Shown: piece after piece, positions 9,207 to 15,996 of the stretch
Position numbering within the stretch: position 1 is the stretch's first letter
Layout of the letters: every line of letters starts with the position of its first letter
DNA from: a candidate division KSB1 bacterium
GTDB lineage: Bacteria > Electryoneota > RPQS01
Reading direction: 5' to 3'
NCBI GenBank assembly: GCA_016214895.1
Contig: JACRMR010000002.1
Coordinates: 64,001-128,000 of the forward strand
DNA length: 64,000 bases
Notes under the pieces: model-generated
Told to the model about the DNA's origin: nothing
Database searches by the model: none
What the model saw: the letters and a program-made list of their open reading frames with translations, nothing else
Program-made: the position numbers and the translations under genes

Positions 9207-9297
9207 TAGCTGGAAATTGGAATCCGCTGAGCCAGAGACCCGGGAGGCGTGGATATCCCGACGGCGACGATGGGTGGCACCGGATGGAGCGGCCCCC

Positions 9298-9318
9298 CCG
9301 AGCGGGGCAGCAGAAGAC
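9298..9318. repeat. Short GC-rich dispersed repeat, copy A
   Basis: CCCGAGCGGGGCA followed closely by GAAGAC; the same arrangement occurs at 10719-10740. Both copies are intergenic, in C/G-runs, and include the short palindrome CCCGAGCGGG-like core. Confidence 0.5.
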
Positions 9319-9346
9319 TCATGACAACGGCCGCCTATGGAAACCA

Positions 9347-9374
9347 ACGAACCGAAGCGCGAGCCTCGGTTCGT
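9347..9374. terminator. Candidate terminator of the lipocalin-like gene
   Basis: ACGAACCGA and its complement TCGGTTCGT enclose a ten-base loop. It lies 47 bases past the stop codon of the minus-strand gene. The T-run is poor on both strands, so termination is only likely. Confidence 0.5.
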
Positions 9375-9420
9375 GTTTGTTGGCGATGAAAGCACGCTGG
9401 AGGACGATGGCCGCCGGCGA

Positions 9421-9927
9421 CTATTTCACTTTTTCCCACGTGTCAACGAACACGCCTTCGAGCGTGCCGGTGATTGTGTTGCCATCGAAGACGAGCGCGG
9501 GCGGATCGAACGGGGCACGGAAAGAAACCTTCGAGCCTTCTACGGTTACCGGAACCGTCTTGGTCTCGCCCATCGCATAGACCGGGCCGGTGCCGGGCTT
9601 CGAGCCGGGCATCACGCCTATTTCGTCGTTCATGACGCTGAACACGACCGTCTCCGTATATTCCTTGTCCGTCAGCTTATAGGTCGAGATCATGGAGTAG
9701 GAGAAGTGCTTGCCGCTGGGATCCATCCAGCCGACGTTGAAGTTGCGGTGGCCGTCCACGAGCGTGTAGAGTCCGTGCAGGTCCTTCTCACCGAGCGTCG
9801 TGCCGTCAGCGAGTTTGCGCGACGTGAGTTTGTAGGTGCCTTCAATCGAGGGCAGAGCCGCCATCGCGACCGTACCGAAAGCCACGAGGAGTAGCACAAG
9901 TGTCAAACCGAAAAGCCGTGTTCGCAT
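9421..9927 (-). CDS. Secreted lipocalin-like beta-barrel protein
   Basis: 168 residues beginning with a classical signal peptide (about residues 1-23, MRTRLFGLTLVLLLVAFGTVAMA). The mature part is beta-rich: it opens with SIEGTYKLTSRKLADG and closes with NTITGTLEGVFVDTWEKVK, the GxW/GxY-type start and end strands seen in lipocalin-like proteins, which bind small hydrophobic ligands. It has no cysteines in the mature chain. Assignment to the lipocalin fold is by pattern only. AGGA precedes the ATG by six bases, and a 19-base palindrome lies just upstream at 9962-9980, suggesting regulated expression. Confidence 0.65.
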   Translation of the reverse strand: MRTRLFGLTLVLLLVAFGTVAMAALPSIEGTYKLTSRKLADGTTLGEKDLHGLYTLVDGHRNFNVGWMDPSGKHFSYSMISTYKLTDKEYTETVVFSVMNDEIGVMPGSKPGTGPVYAMGETKTVPVTVEGSKVSFRAPFDPPALVFDGNTITGTLEGVFVDTWEKVK

Positions 9928-9961
9928 GTTTATCCTGTTCCCTGTGAGTGAAAATGGGTAT

Positions 9962-9980
9962 TATGACAATATAAGTCATA
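9962..9980. promoter_or_regulatory. Operator-like palindrome TATGAC-N7-GTCATA
   Basis: Perfect six-base arms separated by AATATAA lie 35 bases upstream of the lipocalin-like start, in an otherwise rare AT-rich patch. It overlaps the region where a minus-strand -10 element would be expected. I infer a repressor or activator site. Confidence 0.4.
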
Positions 9981-10024
9981 TTTACGATTACCTGCAAGGG
10001 GACTCAGTAAGAGACAAAGAAAGA

Positions 10025-10053
10025 GGGGAGGGGTGGGGAGAGGGCGGGGGGTG
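10025..10053 (+). other. G-run tract with quadruplex potential
   Basis: Within this stretch the plus strand has successive runs GGGG, GGGG, GGGG, GGG and GGGGGG separated by one to three bases, which meets the usual G-quadruplex pattern. It lies immediately past the stop codon of the ICMT-like gene, so the transcript would carry the C-rich complement. Confidence 0.5.
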
Positions 10054-10068
10054 GTTTCGGGAGAACAA

Positions 10069-10590
10069 TCAGAACCACGTTCGCGCCCGATAGTCTCGAT
10101 AGAGATCTCCGTATCGCGAGATTAGCGCCTGTTCCTCCAGCCGTCTCCAGAAGAGAATACTTCCGATGCCGAGGATTCCCACCGCCATGCTCAGTCCCGC
10201 GCCGTGAAAAAGACTCCAGCCCACGATCCAGAAGACGAACGCCGTGTACAGGGGGTGGCGGATTCGCGAAAACAAGCCGGTGGTAATCAGACGGTCGATG
10301 TCTTCCAGTCCCCGTAACTGAACAACCGCCCCGATGCCGAGACCCCAGCCCAGGATCACCGCCCCGAGACCTGTCCAGCGGACGAGGCTCGGAATGCGGA
10401 GCGGAAACGGATCGAACGGGCACATGGCAAACCAGCCAACCCAGAGCAGAGTCATCGCGGCAAAGATGCCGGCAAACAGCAACTTGTGCCCCGAACGGAC
10501 GCGACCGGACTGCTTGAGGACTTCATAGCTATCCCGTGTGACCAGCCCCAGCAGGTGAAGCACTAGCAAACTTGAATAAGCACCGCTCAT
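10069..10590 (-). CDS. Isoprenylcysteine carboxyl methyltransferase (ICMT)/PEMT family membrane protein
   Basis: 173 residues with about five hydrophobic segments. The C-terminal half carries the family signature: LITTGLFSRIRHPLYTAF (the RHPxY motif that binds SAM), then a transmembrane hairpin and RRLEEQALISRYGDLYRDY, whose EE and Y residues are conserved in ICMT, phospholipid methyltransferases and related bacterial proteins. Bacterial members methylate small molecules or lipids, the substrate here being unknown. The gene appears monocistronic; the 141 bases downstream carry a G-rich tract and the next gene's regulatory palindrome. Confidence 0.8.
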   Translation of the reverse strand: MSGAYSSLLVLHLLGLVTRDSYEVLKQSGRVRSGHKLLFAGIFAAMTLLWVGWFAMCPFDPFPLRIPSLVRWTGLGAVILGWGLGIGAVVQLRGLEDIDRLITTGLFSRIRHPLYTAFVFWIVGWSLFHGAGLSMAVGILGIGSILFWRRLEEQALISRYGDLYRDYRARTWF

Positions 10591-10718
10591 ACTTTGATAA
10601 CCCTTGCCAGGTGGTACGCGAGGCGATTGCAGACGGCCGGATTGATCAGGTCAGGACTGACGCGCGACGTTGCTCCCGAGCCGGGGGCATGCCGGCGCGT
10701 GCCGCCGAGGGGGGGTCT

Positions 10719-10740
10719 CCCGAGCGGGGCATGTGAAGAC
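10719..10740. repeat. Short GC-rich dispersed repeat, copy B
   Basis: CCCGAGCGGGGCA, then TGTGAAGAC; this matches copy A at 9298-9318. It lies in the 190-base gap between the ICMT-like gene and the HEPN-motif gene; I see no gene in that gap. Confidence 0.5.
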
Positions 10741-10779
10741 GAAAGACACATGCCGCCGCGGGAAAGGAAACTGTTGCTC

Positions 10780-11442
10780 TTAGTGCTCGACATACCTGAG
10801 GCGCGTATCCGCCAGCAAGAATCCGCTATATATGGGTTTCGTATTGCCGTGCCAGCCAATGAGTTGGTTATGCAGAAGGCCAAGTATGAACGACAATCCA
10901 GCAATCTCGAAAATTGCGTTGGCAAATGACCCAAGACGCAGTTCCTCGTTGTCGCAGAATATCTGAGGGCGAGAGTCGACGACTCCCTTGCCTGAATATG
11001 ATCGGATGATTGTTTCGACATGTCCCCCAGCCTCCAAGTGCAAATAGTGTGAATGAACAAGTCTATTGCGATTGCGACCTGCTTCTTGGCATTGTTTCGT
11101 GACTGAACCAATGTCGACAGAGAACTGCTCGATACCATCCAACTGAATCTTCTCCGCGTATCGCACAAGATTGGATTCGATGATCTTGATCAACTCATGG
11201 AACCGCATGCTTACATACCTCGTGCCTGAATTGTGCGCGTGCGCCGGATCATCAAGGAACCAAGCAATTTGGAGAATTTTGCTCTCGAGGTGTTGAAAGC
11301 AGACCACGTACTTGCCTAACTCCGAGTAGATATCCTCAATATCTTCCATCAGCAGTTTATCTGTAATATTGGTCGATTCCTGTCTGATGTAGCACTGTTC
11401 TGGAGGTATCTGCAAGCCAGGCACTTCCTTCGAGCGGTGCAT
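10780..11442 (-). CDS. Uncharacterised alpha-helical protein with HEPN-like RNRLVH motif
   Basis: About 220 residues if the ATG at 11442 is used, 189 if translation starts at 11349 (MEDIEDIYSELGKYV). Neither has a clear ribosome binding site; longer frames run back into the neighbouring gene and are rejected. The chain is mainly helical, and the EAGRNRNRLVHSHY segment contains R-x4-H, the catalytic signature of HEPN ribonucleases, although similar sequences occur in non-catalytic HEPN-like proteins. The last third is hydrophobic (IFEIAGLSFILGLLHNQLIG). GC content here is near 48-50 percent, clearly below flanking genes. It follows a membrane-anchored partner on the same strand; function unknown. 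Confidence 0.6.
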   Translation of the reverse strand: MHRSKEVPGLQIPPEQCYIRQESTNITDKLLMEDIEDIYSELGKYVVCFQHLESKILQIAWFLDDPAHAHNSGTRYVSMRFHELIKIIESNLVRYAEKIQLDGIEQFSVDIGSVTKQCQEAGRNRNRLVHSHYLHLEAGGHVETIIRSYSGKGVVDSRPQIFCDNEELRLGSFANAIFEIAGLSFILGLLHNQLIGWHGNTKPIYSGFLLADTRLRYVEH

Positions 11443-11527
11443 GTGCCGCACGTGCCGCCGCGTGTAAGAGGGAGTTGGATTTCTGCTAATGATGACATTC
11501 TTGCTGGTCCACTGATCGGGCCGAGGC

Positions 11528-12331
11528 TCAAGTTTGCTTTCTAGCTCGGTACCAGCCCGACAAGGAACCTTGCTCGATTCTGCCTGCGTCGAATAACTCA
11601 CCGATCGCACTCTGGACGGCATTTCTCGATTCGACATCATTGCGAAAATCCAAGCCAAGTTCGTCCATGATGCTTTGAGTCGATAATTCCTTGACCGCGA
11701 GAATGCCCAGTATCCGGATAGGAAGGGTAGTGTCCGGCGCTCGGGCTGCGGTCTCATCAATCCGATTGTCCAAAGCTTGCAGTATTCGCGGACCAACCTC
11801 CAGCGCCCAGTCAGCAGCCGCACGATCAACGGATGCGCCATGCACTGCGGAGTTTAGTAGTGAAATGAGGTCAGCAAGGACGTCGCGATCGTCATTGTCA
11901 ATTAGCTCTCGAGTGCTTAGCTCTTTGAGAAGCCGCGTAATACTGCCGCGCTGAGTCCCGACGCCTCCTGCATCCGCAATTTGCATGAGGCGCTTTTCTA
12001 TCTCGATCCGCAAACCCGCGAGAGCGAGATTTGAATCGGTATCGCCAACTATTTGGAAGGGGTAGCGAATAGCCGCGTGGTCATTGGTCTTGGCCGCCAA
12101 AAGTCCGGCTCTTTCTGCCCGTTCCTCTACGCTTTTCAGTTCGGGGAATTCAACCTTTAGACCACCCGGAAGTTCAACGGACTTGAACAGAGGAGTTAAC
12201 CAAGGGATGACAGCAATAGCAATTAGTGTCAGGGTTGCGACATCAACCACGACACTTGGATAGCACAGGTGAGCGAGAGCACTGACGAGCGCAGCGGCCG
12301 TGACGATTGTTCTGAGTCGAGTAGCCTTCAT
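11528..12331 (-). CDS. Membrane-anchored helical protein with HEPN/DUF4145-like core and C-terminal winged-helix-like end
   Basis: 267 residues. Two hydrophobic helices at the N-terminus (about 8-27 and 29-48) are followed by a cytosolic helical region. The LADLISLLNSAVHGASVDRAAADWALEVGPRILQALD region (key parts LLNSAVHG and AADWALEVG) resembles the N-x-x-VHG segment of DUF4145/HEPN-like proteins. The final 60 residues (ELSTQSIMDELGLDFRNDV...AIGELFDAGRIEQGSLSGWYR) look like a winged helix. No known family is certain. It sits upstream of the RNRLVH protein and downstream of a tRNA-Asp terminator, in lower-GC DNA, which suggests a horizontally acquired pair, possibly defensive. Confidence 0.6.
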   Translation of the reverse strand: MKATRLRTIVTAAALVSALAHLCYPSVVVDVATLTLIAIAVIPWLTPLFKSVELPGGLKVEFPELKSVEERAERAGLLAAKTNDHAAIRYPFQIVGDTDSNLALAGLRIEIEKRLMQIADAGGVGTQRGSITRLLKELSTRELIDNDDRDVLADLISLLNSAVHGASVDRAAADWALEVGPRILQALDNRIDETAARAPDTTLPIRILGILAVKELSTQSIMDELGLDFRNDVESRNAVQSAIGELFDAGRIEQGSLSGWYRARKQT

Positions 12332-12383
12332 GCGAATCGCTTTTGGGAGTGATTAATCAGAGGTTCGATTGCAATCATAACAA

Positions 12384-12415
12384 AAGCCCCTGCCGAGCGA
12401 GCTCAACAAGGGCTT
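12384..12415 (-). terminator. Terminator of the tRNA-Val/tRNA-Asp transcript
   Basis: On the minus strand AAGCCCTTG pairs with CAGGGGCTT (one G-T wobble) around a loop of 14 bases and runs into TTTTG. It lies eight bases beyond tRNA-Asp. Confidence 0.7.
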
Positions 12416-12422
12416 GATAACT

Positions 12423-12499
12423 TGGCGGGGCCGACGGGGCTCGAACCCGCGACCTCCAACGTGACAGGCTGGCGTTCTAACCAACTGAACTACGACCCC
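12423..12499 (-). tRNA. trnD: tRNA-Asp (anticodon GTC)
   Basis: A complete 77-base cloverleaf: acceptor GGGGTCG pairs with CGGCCCC, anticodon stem CCAGC/GTTGG encloses CTGTCAC (anticodon GTC), and the T arm contains GGGTTCGAGCCC. The CCA end is encoded. It follows tRNA-Val on the same strand. Confidence 0.97.
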
Positions 12500-12510
12500 A
12501 CGCCAAAAAC

Positions 12511-12590
12511 GCGAAACTTGAAATTTGAAACTTGAAACCTGAAAGCCGAATCCGATTCCGGCAGGGTCGGGAGACACCTGTTCGGGGTAC
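12511..12590. repeat. Composite dispersed repeat between the two tRNA genes
   Basis: An A-rich tract of repeated GAAACTTGAAATTTGAAA-like units is followed by a TCCGATTCCGGCAGGG-type core. The same two-part arrangement recurs elsewhere in the window. It fills most of the spacer between tRNA-Asp and tRNA-Val. Confidence 0.65.
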
Positions 12591-12601
12591 CAGCGACTTT
12601 G

Positions 12602-12676
12602 TGGGCGATGACGGATTCGAACCGCCGACATCCTGCGTGTAAAGCAGGCGCTCTGGACCAGCTGAGCTAATCGCCC
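12602..12676 (-). tRNA. trnV: tRNA-Val (anticodon TAC)
   Basis: A 75-base cloverleaf without encoded CCA: acceptor GGGCGAT pairs with ATCGCCC, anticodon stem CCTGC/GCAGG encloses TTTACAC (anticodon TAC), and the T loop is TTCGAAT. The final codons of the upstream membrane-protein gene overlap its first ten bases. Confidence 0.96.
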
Positions 12677-12963
12677 TTCGGTTGCCCCGCGCCTGCGTCC
12701 ACCGTCCGCTCATGTGCCATGATCGCGTACGGAAAAATCACAACGTACGCCGTCGTCAATAAGATCGGCGCCAACGTCAAACTCAAAAATCCGTCCGCCG
12801 GCGGCTGCGCCAAACAAACATAACCCACCAGCAACACCGCCAACCCGATCCCCAGCCAGAGATAGTTCTTGCGCGTAAACGGAACCTGAAACCGCGGAGC
12901 GGCCTTGGCCTTAGGTTTTTCGCCCGGCACCCCGTGCGACTTCACGCCGGGACGGGTCTTCAC
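12667..12963 (-). CDS. Small two-helix membrane protein, DUF3098-like
   Basis: 98 residues: a basic, proline-rich cytosolic N-terminus, then FTRKNYLWLGIGLAVLLVGYVCLA and a second helix LAPILLTTAYVVIFPYAIM. The F-T-x-K-N-Y start of the first helix and the two-helix layout resemble DUF3098 proteins of FCB bacteria; function unknown. Its stop codon lies inside the 5' end of tRNA-Val, ten bases overlapping, so mRNA and tRNA must be processed from one transcript or made separately. A near-consensus promoter is at 13063-13091 and a composite repeat occupies the leader. Confidence 0.75.
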   Translation of the reverse strand: MKTRPGVKSHGVPGEKPKAKAAPRFQVPFTRKNYLWLGIGLAVLLVGYVCLAQPPADGFLSLTLAPILLTTAYVVIFPYAIMAHERTVDAGAGQPKGD

Positions 12964-12990
12964 TTTGGGAGGAATGGGGAACTCCGAAGA

Positions 12991-13042
12991 GAAATGCAGA
13001 AAATCGAAAATTGAAAATCGAAATTCCGAACCCGACGGGCCC
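12991..13042. repeat. Composite dispersed repeat in the leader of the DUF3098-like gene
   Basis: GAAAATCGAAAATTGAAAA-type units followed by CCGAACCCGACGGGCCCGC. It lies between the promoter and the start codon and so is transcribed. Confidence 0.6.
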
Positions 13043-13062
13043 GCAATTCAATTTAGACACCT

Positions 13063-13091
13063 AATTTACGGAGTTTTCTCACGCGTGTCAA
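13063..13091 (-). promoter_or_regulatory. Promoter of the DUF3098-like gene and tRNA cluster
   Basis: On the minus strand consensus TTGACA (13091-13086) and TAAATT (13068-13063) are 17 bases apart. No terminator is seen before the two tRNAs, so all three are probably one transcript. Confidence 0.75.
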
Positions 13092-13093
13092 GA

Positions 13094-13130
13094 CGCGAGC
13101 GGCGAACCCAGTCCCGGCCCGCCGCTCGCG
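13094..13130. terminator. Hairpin downstream of the SppA fusion gene
   Basis: CGCGAGCGGCG and its exact complement enclose a 15-base loop, 36 bases past the stop codon of the minus-strand gene. No long T-run follows, so it may be an RNA-stabilising hairpin as well as a terminator. It abuts the next gene's -35 element. Confidence 0.6.
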
Positions 13131-13165
13131 ATTTAACGTAATGCTATGTAAACGTTTAGATTACG

Positions 13166-15715
13166 TTACTTGGCCGGCAAACCACCCAGCCCGGCCTCAT
13201 GGTCCTCGACCGGGATATCCTCCGGCGAAACCATGTACAGAGGCTTGCCTCCCGATGCACTCAACTTCCGCCAATAGCTTAGTTCGTAGTCCGGGGAGGT
13301 CGTCCCCTCCGGACGTTCGCGGCCGGTCACGAGAGTCGTTAGCGCGGTCAGCACCGATGGTCCACCGAAGAGCGCAGGGTTGATCCAGGCAGGCTTCGGA
13401 TACTCGACGAGCTTCACGCGTGCGTTTGGTTTCAGCTTCGCATCGGACTTCGCACGGGCAATGGCCGCCTCCATGCCGCCGATCTCATCAACCAGACCGT
13501 TCTCCAACGCGCGTTTACCGCTCCAGACGCGACCCTGACCAATGGAATCCACATAGCTCGCGGTAAGCAGCCGACCGTCCGCGACTTTCTCCGTGAATTG
13601 CTTGTACATGCCGCGAATCAAGCGCTCCACGCGCAAATGCTCGGTGCTGTCGAGATTGCGTTCGGGTACGGTCAGACCCAAGAACGGCAGGGTGATGCCG
13701 AAACCGACTTCCGCGTGCTGACCGACCTTAACGTAATCCGAAGTGAATCCGGTCTTACTGCCGAGGCCGTCATTCCATAGCCAGCCGCCGATCACCCCGA
13801 TGGAGCCGGTAACCGTAAACGGCGAACTGTAAATGCGGTCGGCGTTCATGCTGATCCAGTAGCCTCCGGAGCCCGCGACTCCGCCCTGCGTGACGATCAT
13901 CGGCTTGGAATCGCTGATGTTGTCCATCTCCGCCGCGACCAGATCGGAAGGCAACGCATCGCCGCCGGGAGAATCCGCGCGCAGTACCACGGCCTTGACG
14001 TGCTTGTTGTTGGCGAGCTTGCGCAACGTGCGCGAGGTGCTACGACCCTTGATGCCGGTGTCCATGGCGCACTCGCCGACTGCGTACACGACTGCGATTT
14101 CCGGCGGCTTGCCCCAATCCGGATCGGCATTGCGCGCCTTCTTTAACTCCGCGACGGAGAGCGTGCCGGGTTTGTCTCCGGTCAGGAGTTCGGCGAAATC
14201 CTTCACATCATCCCAGCGGCCCACCGTGTCCACAAGTCCGCCGGCCAGCGCCTCGTCGGGCGTGAAAATGCCCATCGTGTCCACGCCCGCTTCGATCTGC
14301 TCGCGAGTCAAACCGCGGGATGCCGCAATATCCGCCAGCCATTGCTCGTAGAAATCGGTGATCATCGTCAGCCGCTGCTCCTTGTCGGCGGCGGACATGT
14401 CCTTTCGGGAGAACGCTTCGAAGGCGGATTTGTAGGTGAAGAAACGCCACTCCTCCACGCCGAGGCCGATCTTCTCGAAGAAGCCCTTCCAGAACGTGCG
14501 GCCGGCGACGAAACCGGGAATCACGATACCGCCCTGCGGATCGATCCAGACGTAGTCGGCCACGCTGGCCAGATAATAGCCCGTCATCCCGACATTGTCA
14601 AAATAGATGTAAACCTGCTTCCCCGCCGACTTGAAATCGACCAACTTCTCGCGCAGCTCCCAAACCAGCTCGCGACCACCGTTGAAGCCGGAAAGATTGA
14701 GCGCGATGCCGCCGACCGTGGGATTCCGTTTGGCCTGTTCGATCGTTTGCAGCGTGGGCCAGAGCGGGATCTTGTAAGGCGCACCGATCTTCTCTTTCTG
14801 ATACGTCAACACGCCCTTCATACCGACCGTAACGAGTTTGTCATCCTTGGCGAAGTACTTTGCCGGGTCGATGGTGGGTTCCTGCTCGCCCACGCGCGCG
14901 ACGTAGCTGGTCGAGATGTGCTCCTGATCCTTATCGAAGTGCGGAACGACATTGAAGCCGAGGCCGTCGATCGACGCGCCGATACTCAGCGACAGTAGTT
15001 TGTCCTGCGACTCGGCATAGGGCTTCGACATTTTCAGCGCGGCGCGGAGGCCATTGAGCGGCTGCACTTCGACGCCGACGCCGTACTGCATCCGTTCGGG
15101 CGTGTTGAATTCGAAATGCCCCGCGGCCACGTCACCGAAAAAGGTGACACGATGATTGGAAAATGGCCGCAAGCCCACGTCGGCGGTCGCGTTGTAATCC
15201 AGTTTATCGAGCGTCAATGACGACGTGCCGCCCACGGAAACGAAGGGGAAGGGTCGATAGATGGAGCCCACCGTCAAATAGTGATCGCGGACTTCCTGAT
15301 ACGATCCGCCCTTGGACCAGTTGTACGAAAGACCCCAGTAGTTATCGGGGTCGCCGCCGCCCACGCCGAGCGAATAATCGTTCAGGCGATCAAAGAGCAG
15401 CGAATTGCGCGGATGCGGCGTGTATGTGCTGCGCATGGCGAAGCCGATCCCGTCCGTGCCCAGCGCGAGCGACCAGTCGTCGAGGCGCTTGGGATGTACA
15501 TTCCGGTCACTCCACGAGAGCGCGGCCTCCCATCCGCCCATGGCGCCCCACGCCGCGGGATTCCAGAACGCGCCCAGCGCGCCGCCGTATGTTCCCGGTG
15601 TGGACGCGAGAGCGTTCACGCCCGCTGAATAATCGGGAAGATAGGATGATTGGAGTTGCGCGAAGGCTGCCGTCGTCAGCAGCAGCGCGGCGAGGAGGAT
15701 GAGGATGCGATTCAT
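13166..15715 (-). CDS. sppA: Signal peptide peptidase SppA domain fused behind an outer-membrane-barrel-like domain
   Basis: About 849 residues from the ATG at 15715, which opens a signal peptide (MNRILILLAALLLTTAAFAQ); an in-frame ATG at 15805 is less likely. Residues about 20-285 are beta-rich and aromatic (PAAWGAMGGWEAALSWSD, WGLSYNWSKG, VGVEVQPLNGLRAALKMS), like PorV/UPF0164-type barrels. The rest is a full 67K-type SppA (S49) protease with both tandem domains. The catalytic dyad is present: Lys about 429 in FTYKSAF, corresponding to E. coli Lys209, and Ser about 616 in GSGGYWIS, corresponding to Ser409. SppA normally degrades cleaved signal peptides at the inner membrane, where it is held by a helix. 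Here that anchor is replaced by an exported barrel-like domain, so location may differ. Confidence 0.85.
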   Translation of the reverse strand: MNRILILLAALLLTTAAFAQLQSSYLPDYSAGVNALASTPGTYGGALGAFWNPAAWGAMGGWEAALSWSDRNVHPKRLDDWSLALGTDGIGFAMRSTYTPHPRNSLLFDRLNDYSLGVGGGDPDNYWGLSYNWSKGGSYQEVRDHYLTVGSIYRPFPFVSVGGTSSLTLDKLDYNATADVGLRPFSNHRVTFFGDVAAGHFEFNTPERMQYGVGVEVQPLNGLRAALKMSKPYAESQDKLLSLSIGASIDGLGFNVVPHFDKDQEHISTSYVARVGEQEPTIDPAKYFAKDDKLVTVGMKGVLTYQKEKIGAPYKIPLWPTLQTIEQAKRNPTVGGIALNLSGFNGGRELVWELREKLVDFKSAGKQVYIYFDNVGMTGYYLASVADYVWIDPQGGIVIPGFVAGRTFWKGFFEKIGLGVEEWRFFTYKSAFEAFSRKDMSAADKEQRLTMITDFYEQWLADIAASRGLTREQIEAGVDTMGIFTPDEALAGGLVDTVGRWDDVKDFAELLTGDKPGTLSVAELKKARNADPDWGKPPEIAVVYAVGECAMDTGIKGRSTSRTLRKLANNKHVKAVVLRADSPGGDALPSDLVAAEMDNISDSKPMIVTQGGVAGSGGYWISMNADRIYSSPFTVTGSIGVIGGWLWNDGLGSKTGFTSDYVKVGQHAEVGFGITLPFLGLTVPERNLDSTEHLRVERLIRGMYKQFTEKVADGRLLTASYVDSIGQGRVWSGKRALENGLVDEIGGMEAAIARAKSDAKLKPNARVKLVEYPKPAWINPALFGGPSVLTALTTLVTGRERPEGTTSPDYELSYWRKLSASGGKPLYMVSPEDIPVEDHEAGLGGLPAK

Positions 15716-15996
15716 GGCAGTCGTAGGTTCGGGTACTGAAATTGCGAAGTTTGTACGGGCGGAATCAAACGTGGGCCTGATGCGGAAGTGATCTTGCCGA
15801 GACACTCGGTCAGGGTGCCCGGACTGTGAGTAGAAAGTTACATGCTCGATGAAAATCGAAGCGCCACTTGCTCCGATTCCGGCCAGGCGAGGACGCCCGG
15901 CTCGGCGAGCGAAGCGACCCCCCTGCCCCCCTGTGAACGGAGGAGGGACCCGACGCAGATTCCGGCGGACTGAGGGCGGTCCGCTCGGCGAAACGC
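15716..15996. other. Intergenic region, 281 bases
   Basis: It contains a composite repeat (15850-15945) and otherwise nothing I can name. Confidence 0.5.
15850..15945. repeat. Composite dispersed repeat, well-conserved copy
   Basis: GAAAATCGAA, then CTCCGATTCCGGCCAGGCG and GGCTCGGCGAGC, then a C-rich tract. Its 38-base core differs at about two positions from the copy inside the SBBP gene near 54163-54200, direct evidence for a repeat family. Confidence 0.75.

Larger units (their letters stand above)
8979..9420. other. Intergenic region with promoter, repeat and terminator, 442 bases
   Basis: It holds the long leader and promoter of the nitronate monooxygenase gene, an AT-rich patch at about 9160-9215, a dispersed GC-rich repeat near 9298-9318, and a hairpin at 9347-9374 downstream of the lipocalin-like gene. 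Reading frames that cross it look non-coding. Confidence 0.6.

Noticed and set aside
9131-9580. Plus-strand frame of 149 codons
   Set aside because: It crosses a promoter, a repeat and a terminator, and its second half is antisense to the lipocalin-like gene.
12353-12713. Two overlapping minus-strand frames
   Set aside because: They run through tRNA-Asp, the spacer repeat and tRNA-Val, so they are not coding.
13868-14431. Possible loss of the SppA catalytic Lys
   Set aside because: The segment ADYVW first seemed to lack it, but the E. coli Lys209 position corresponds to FTYKSAF, where Lys is present.
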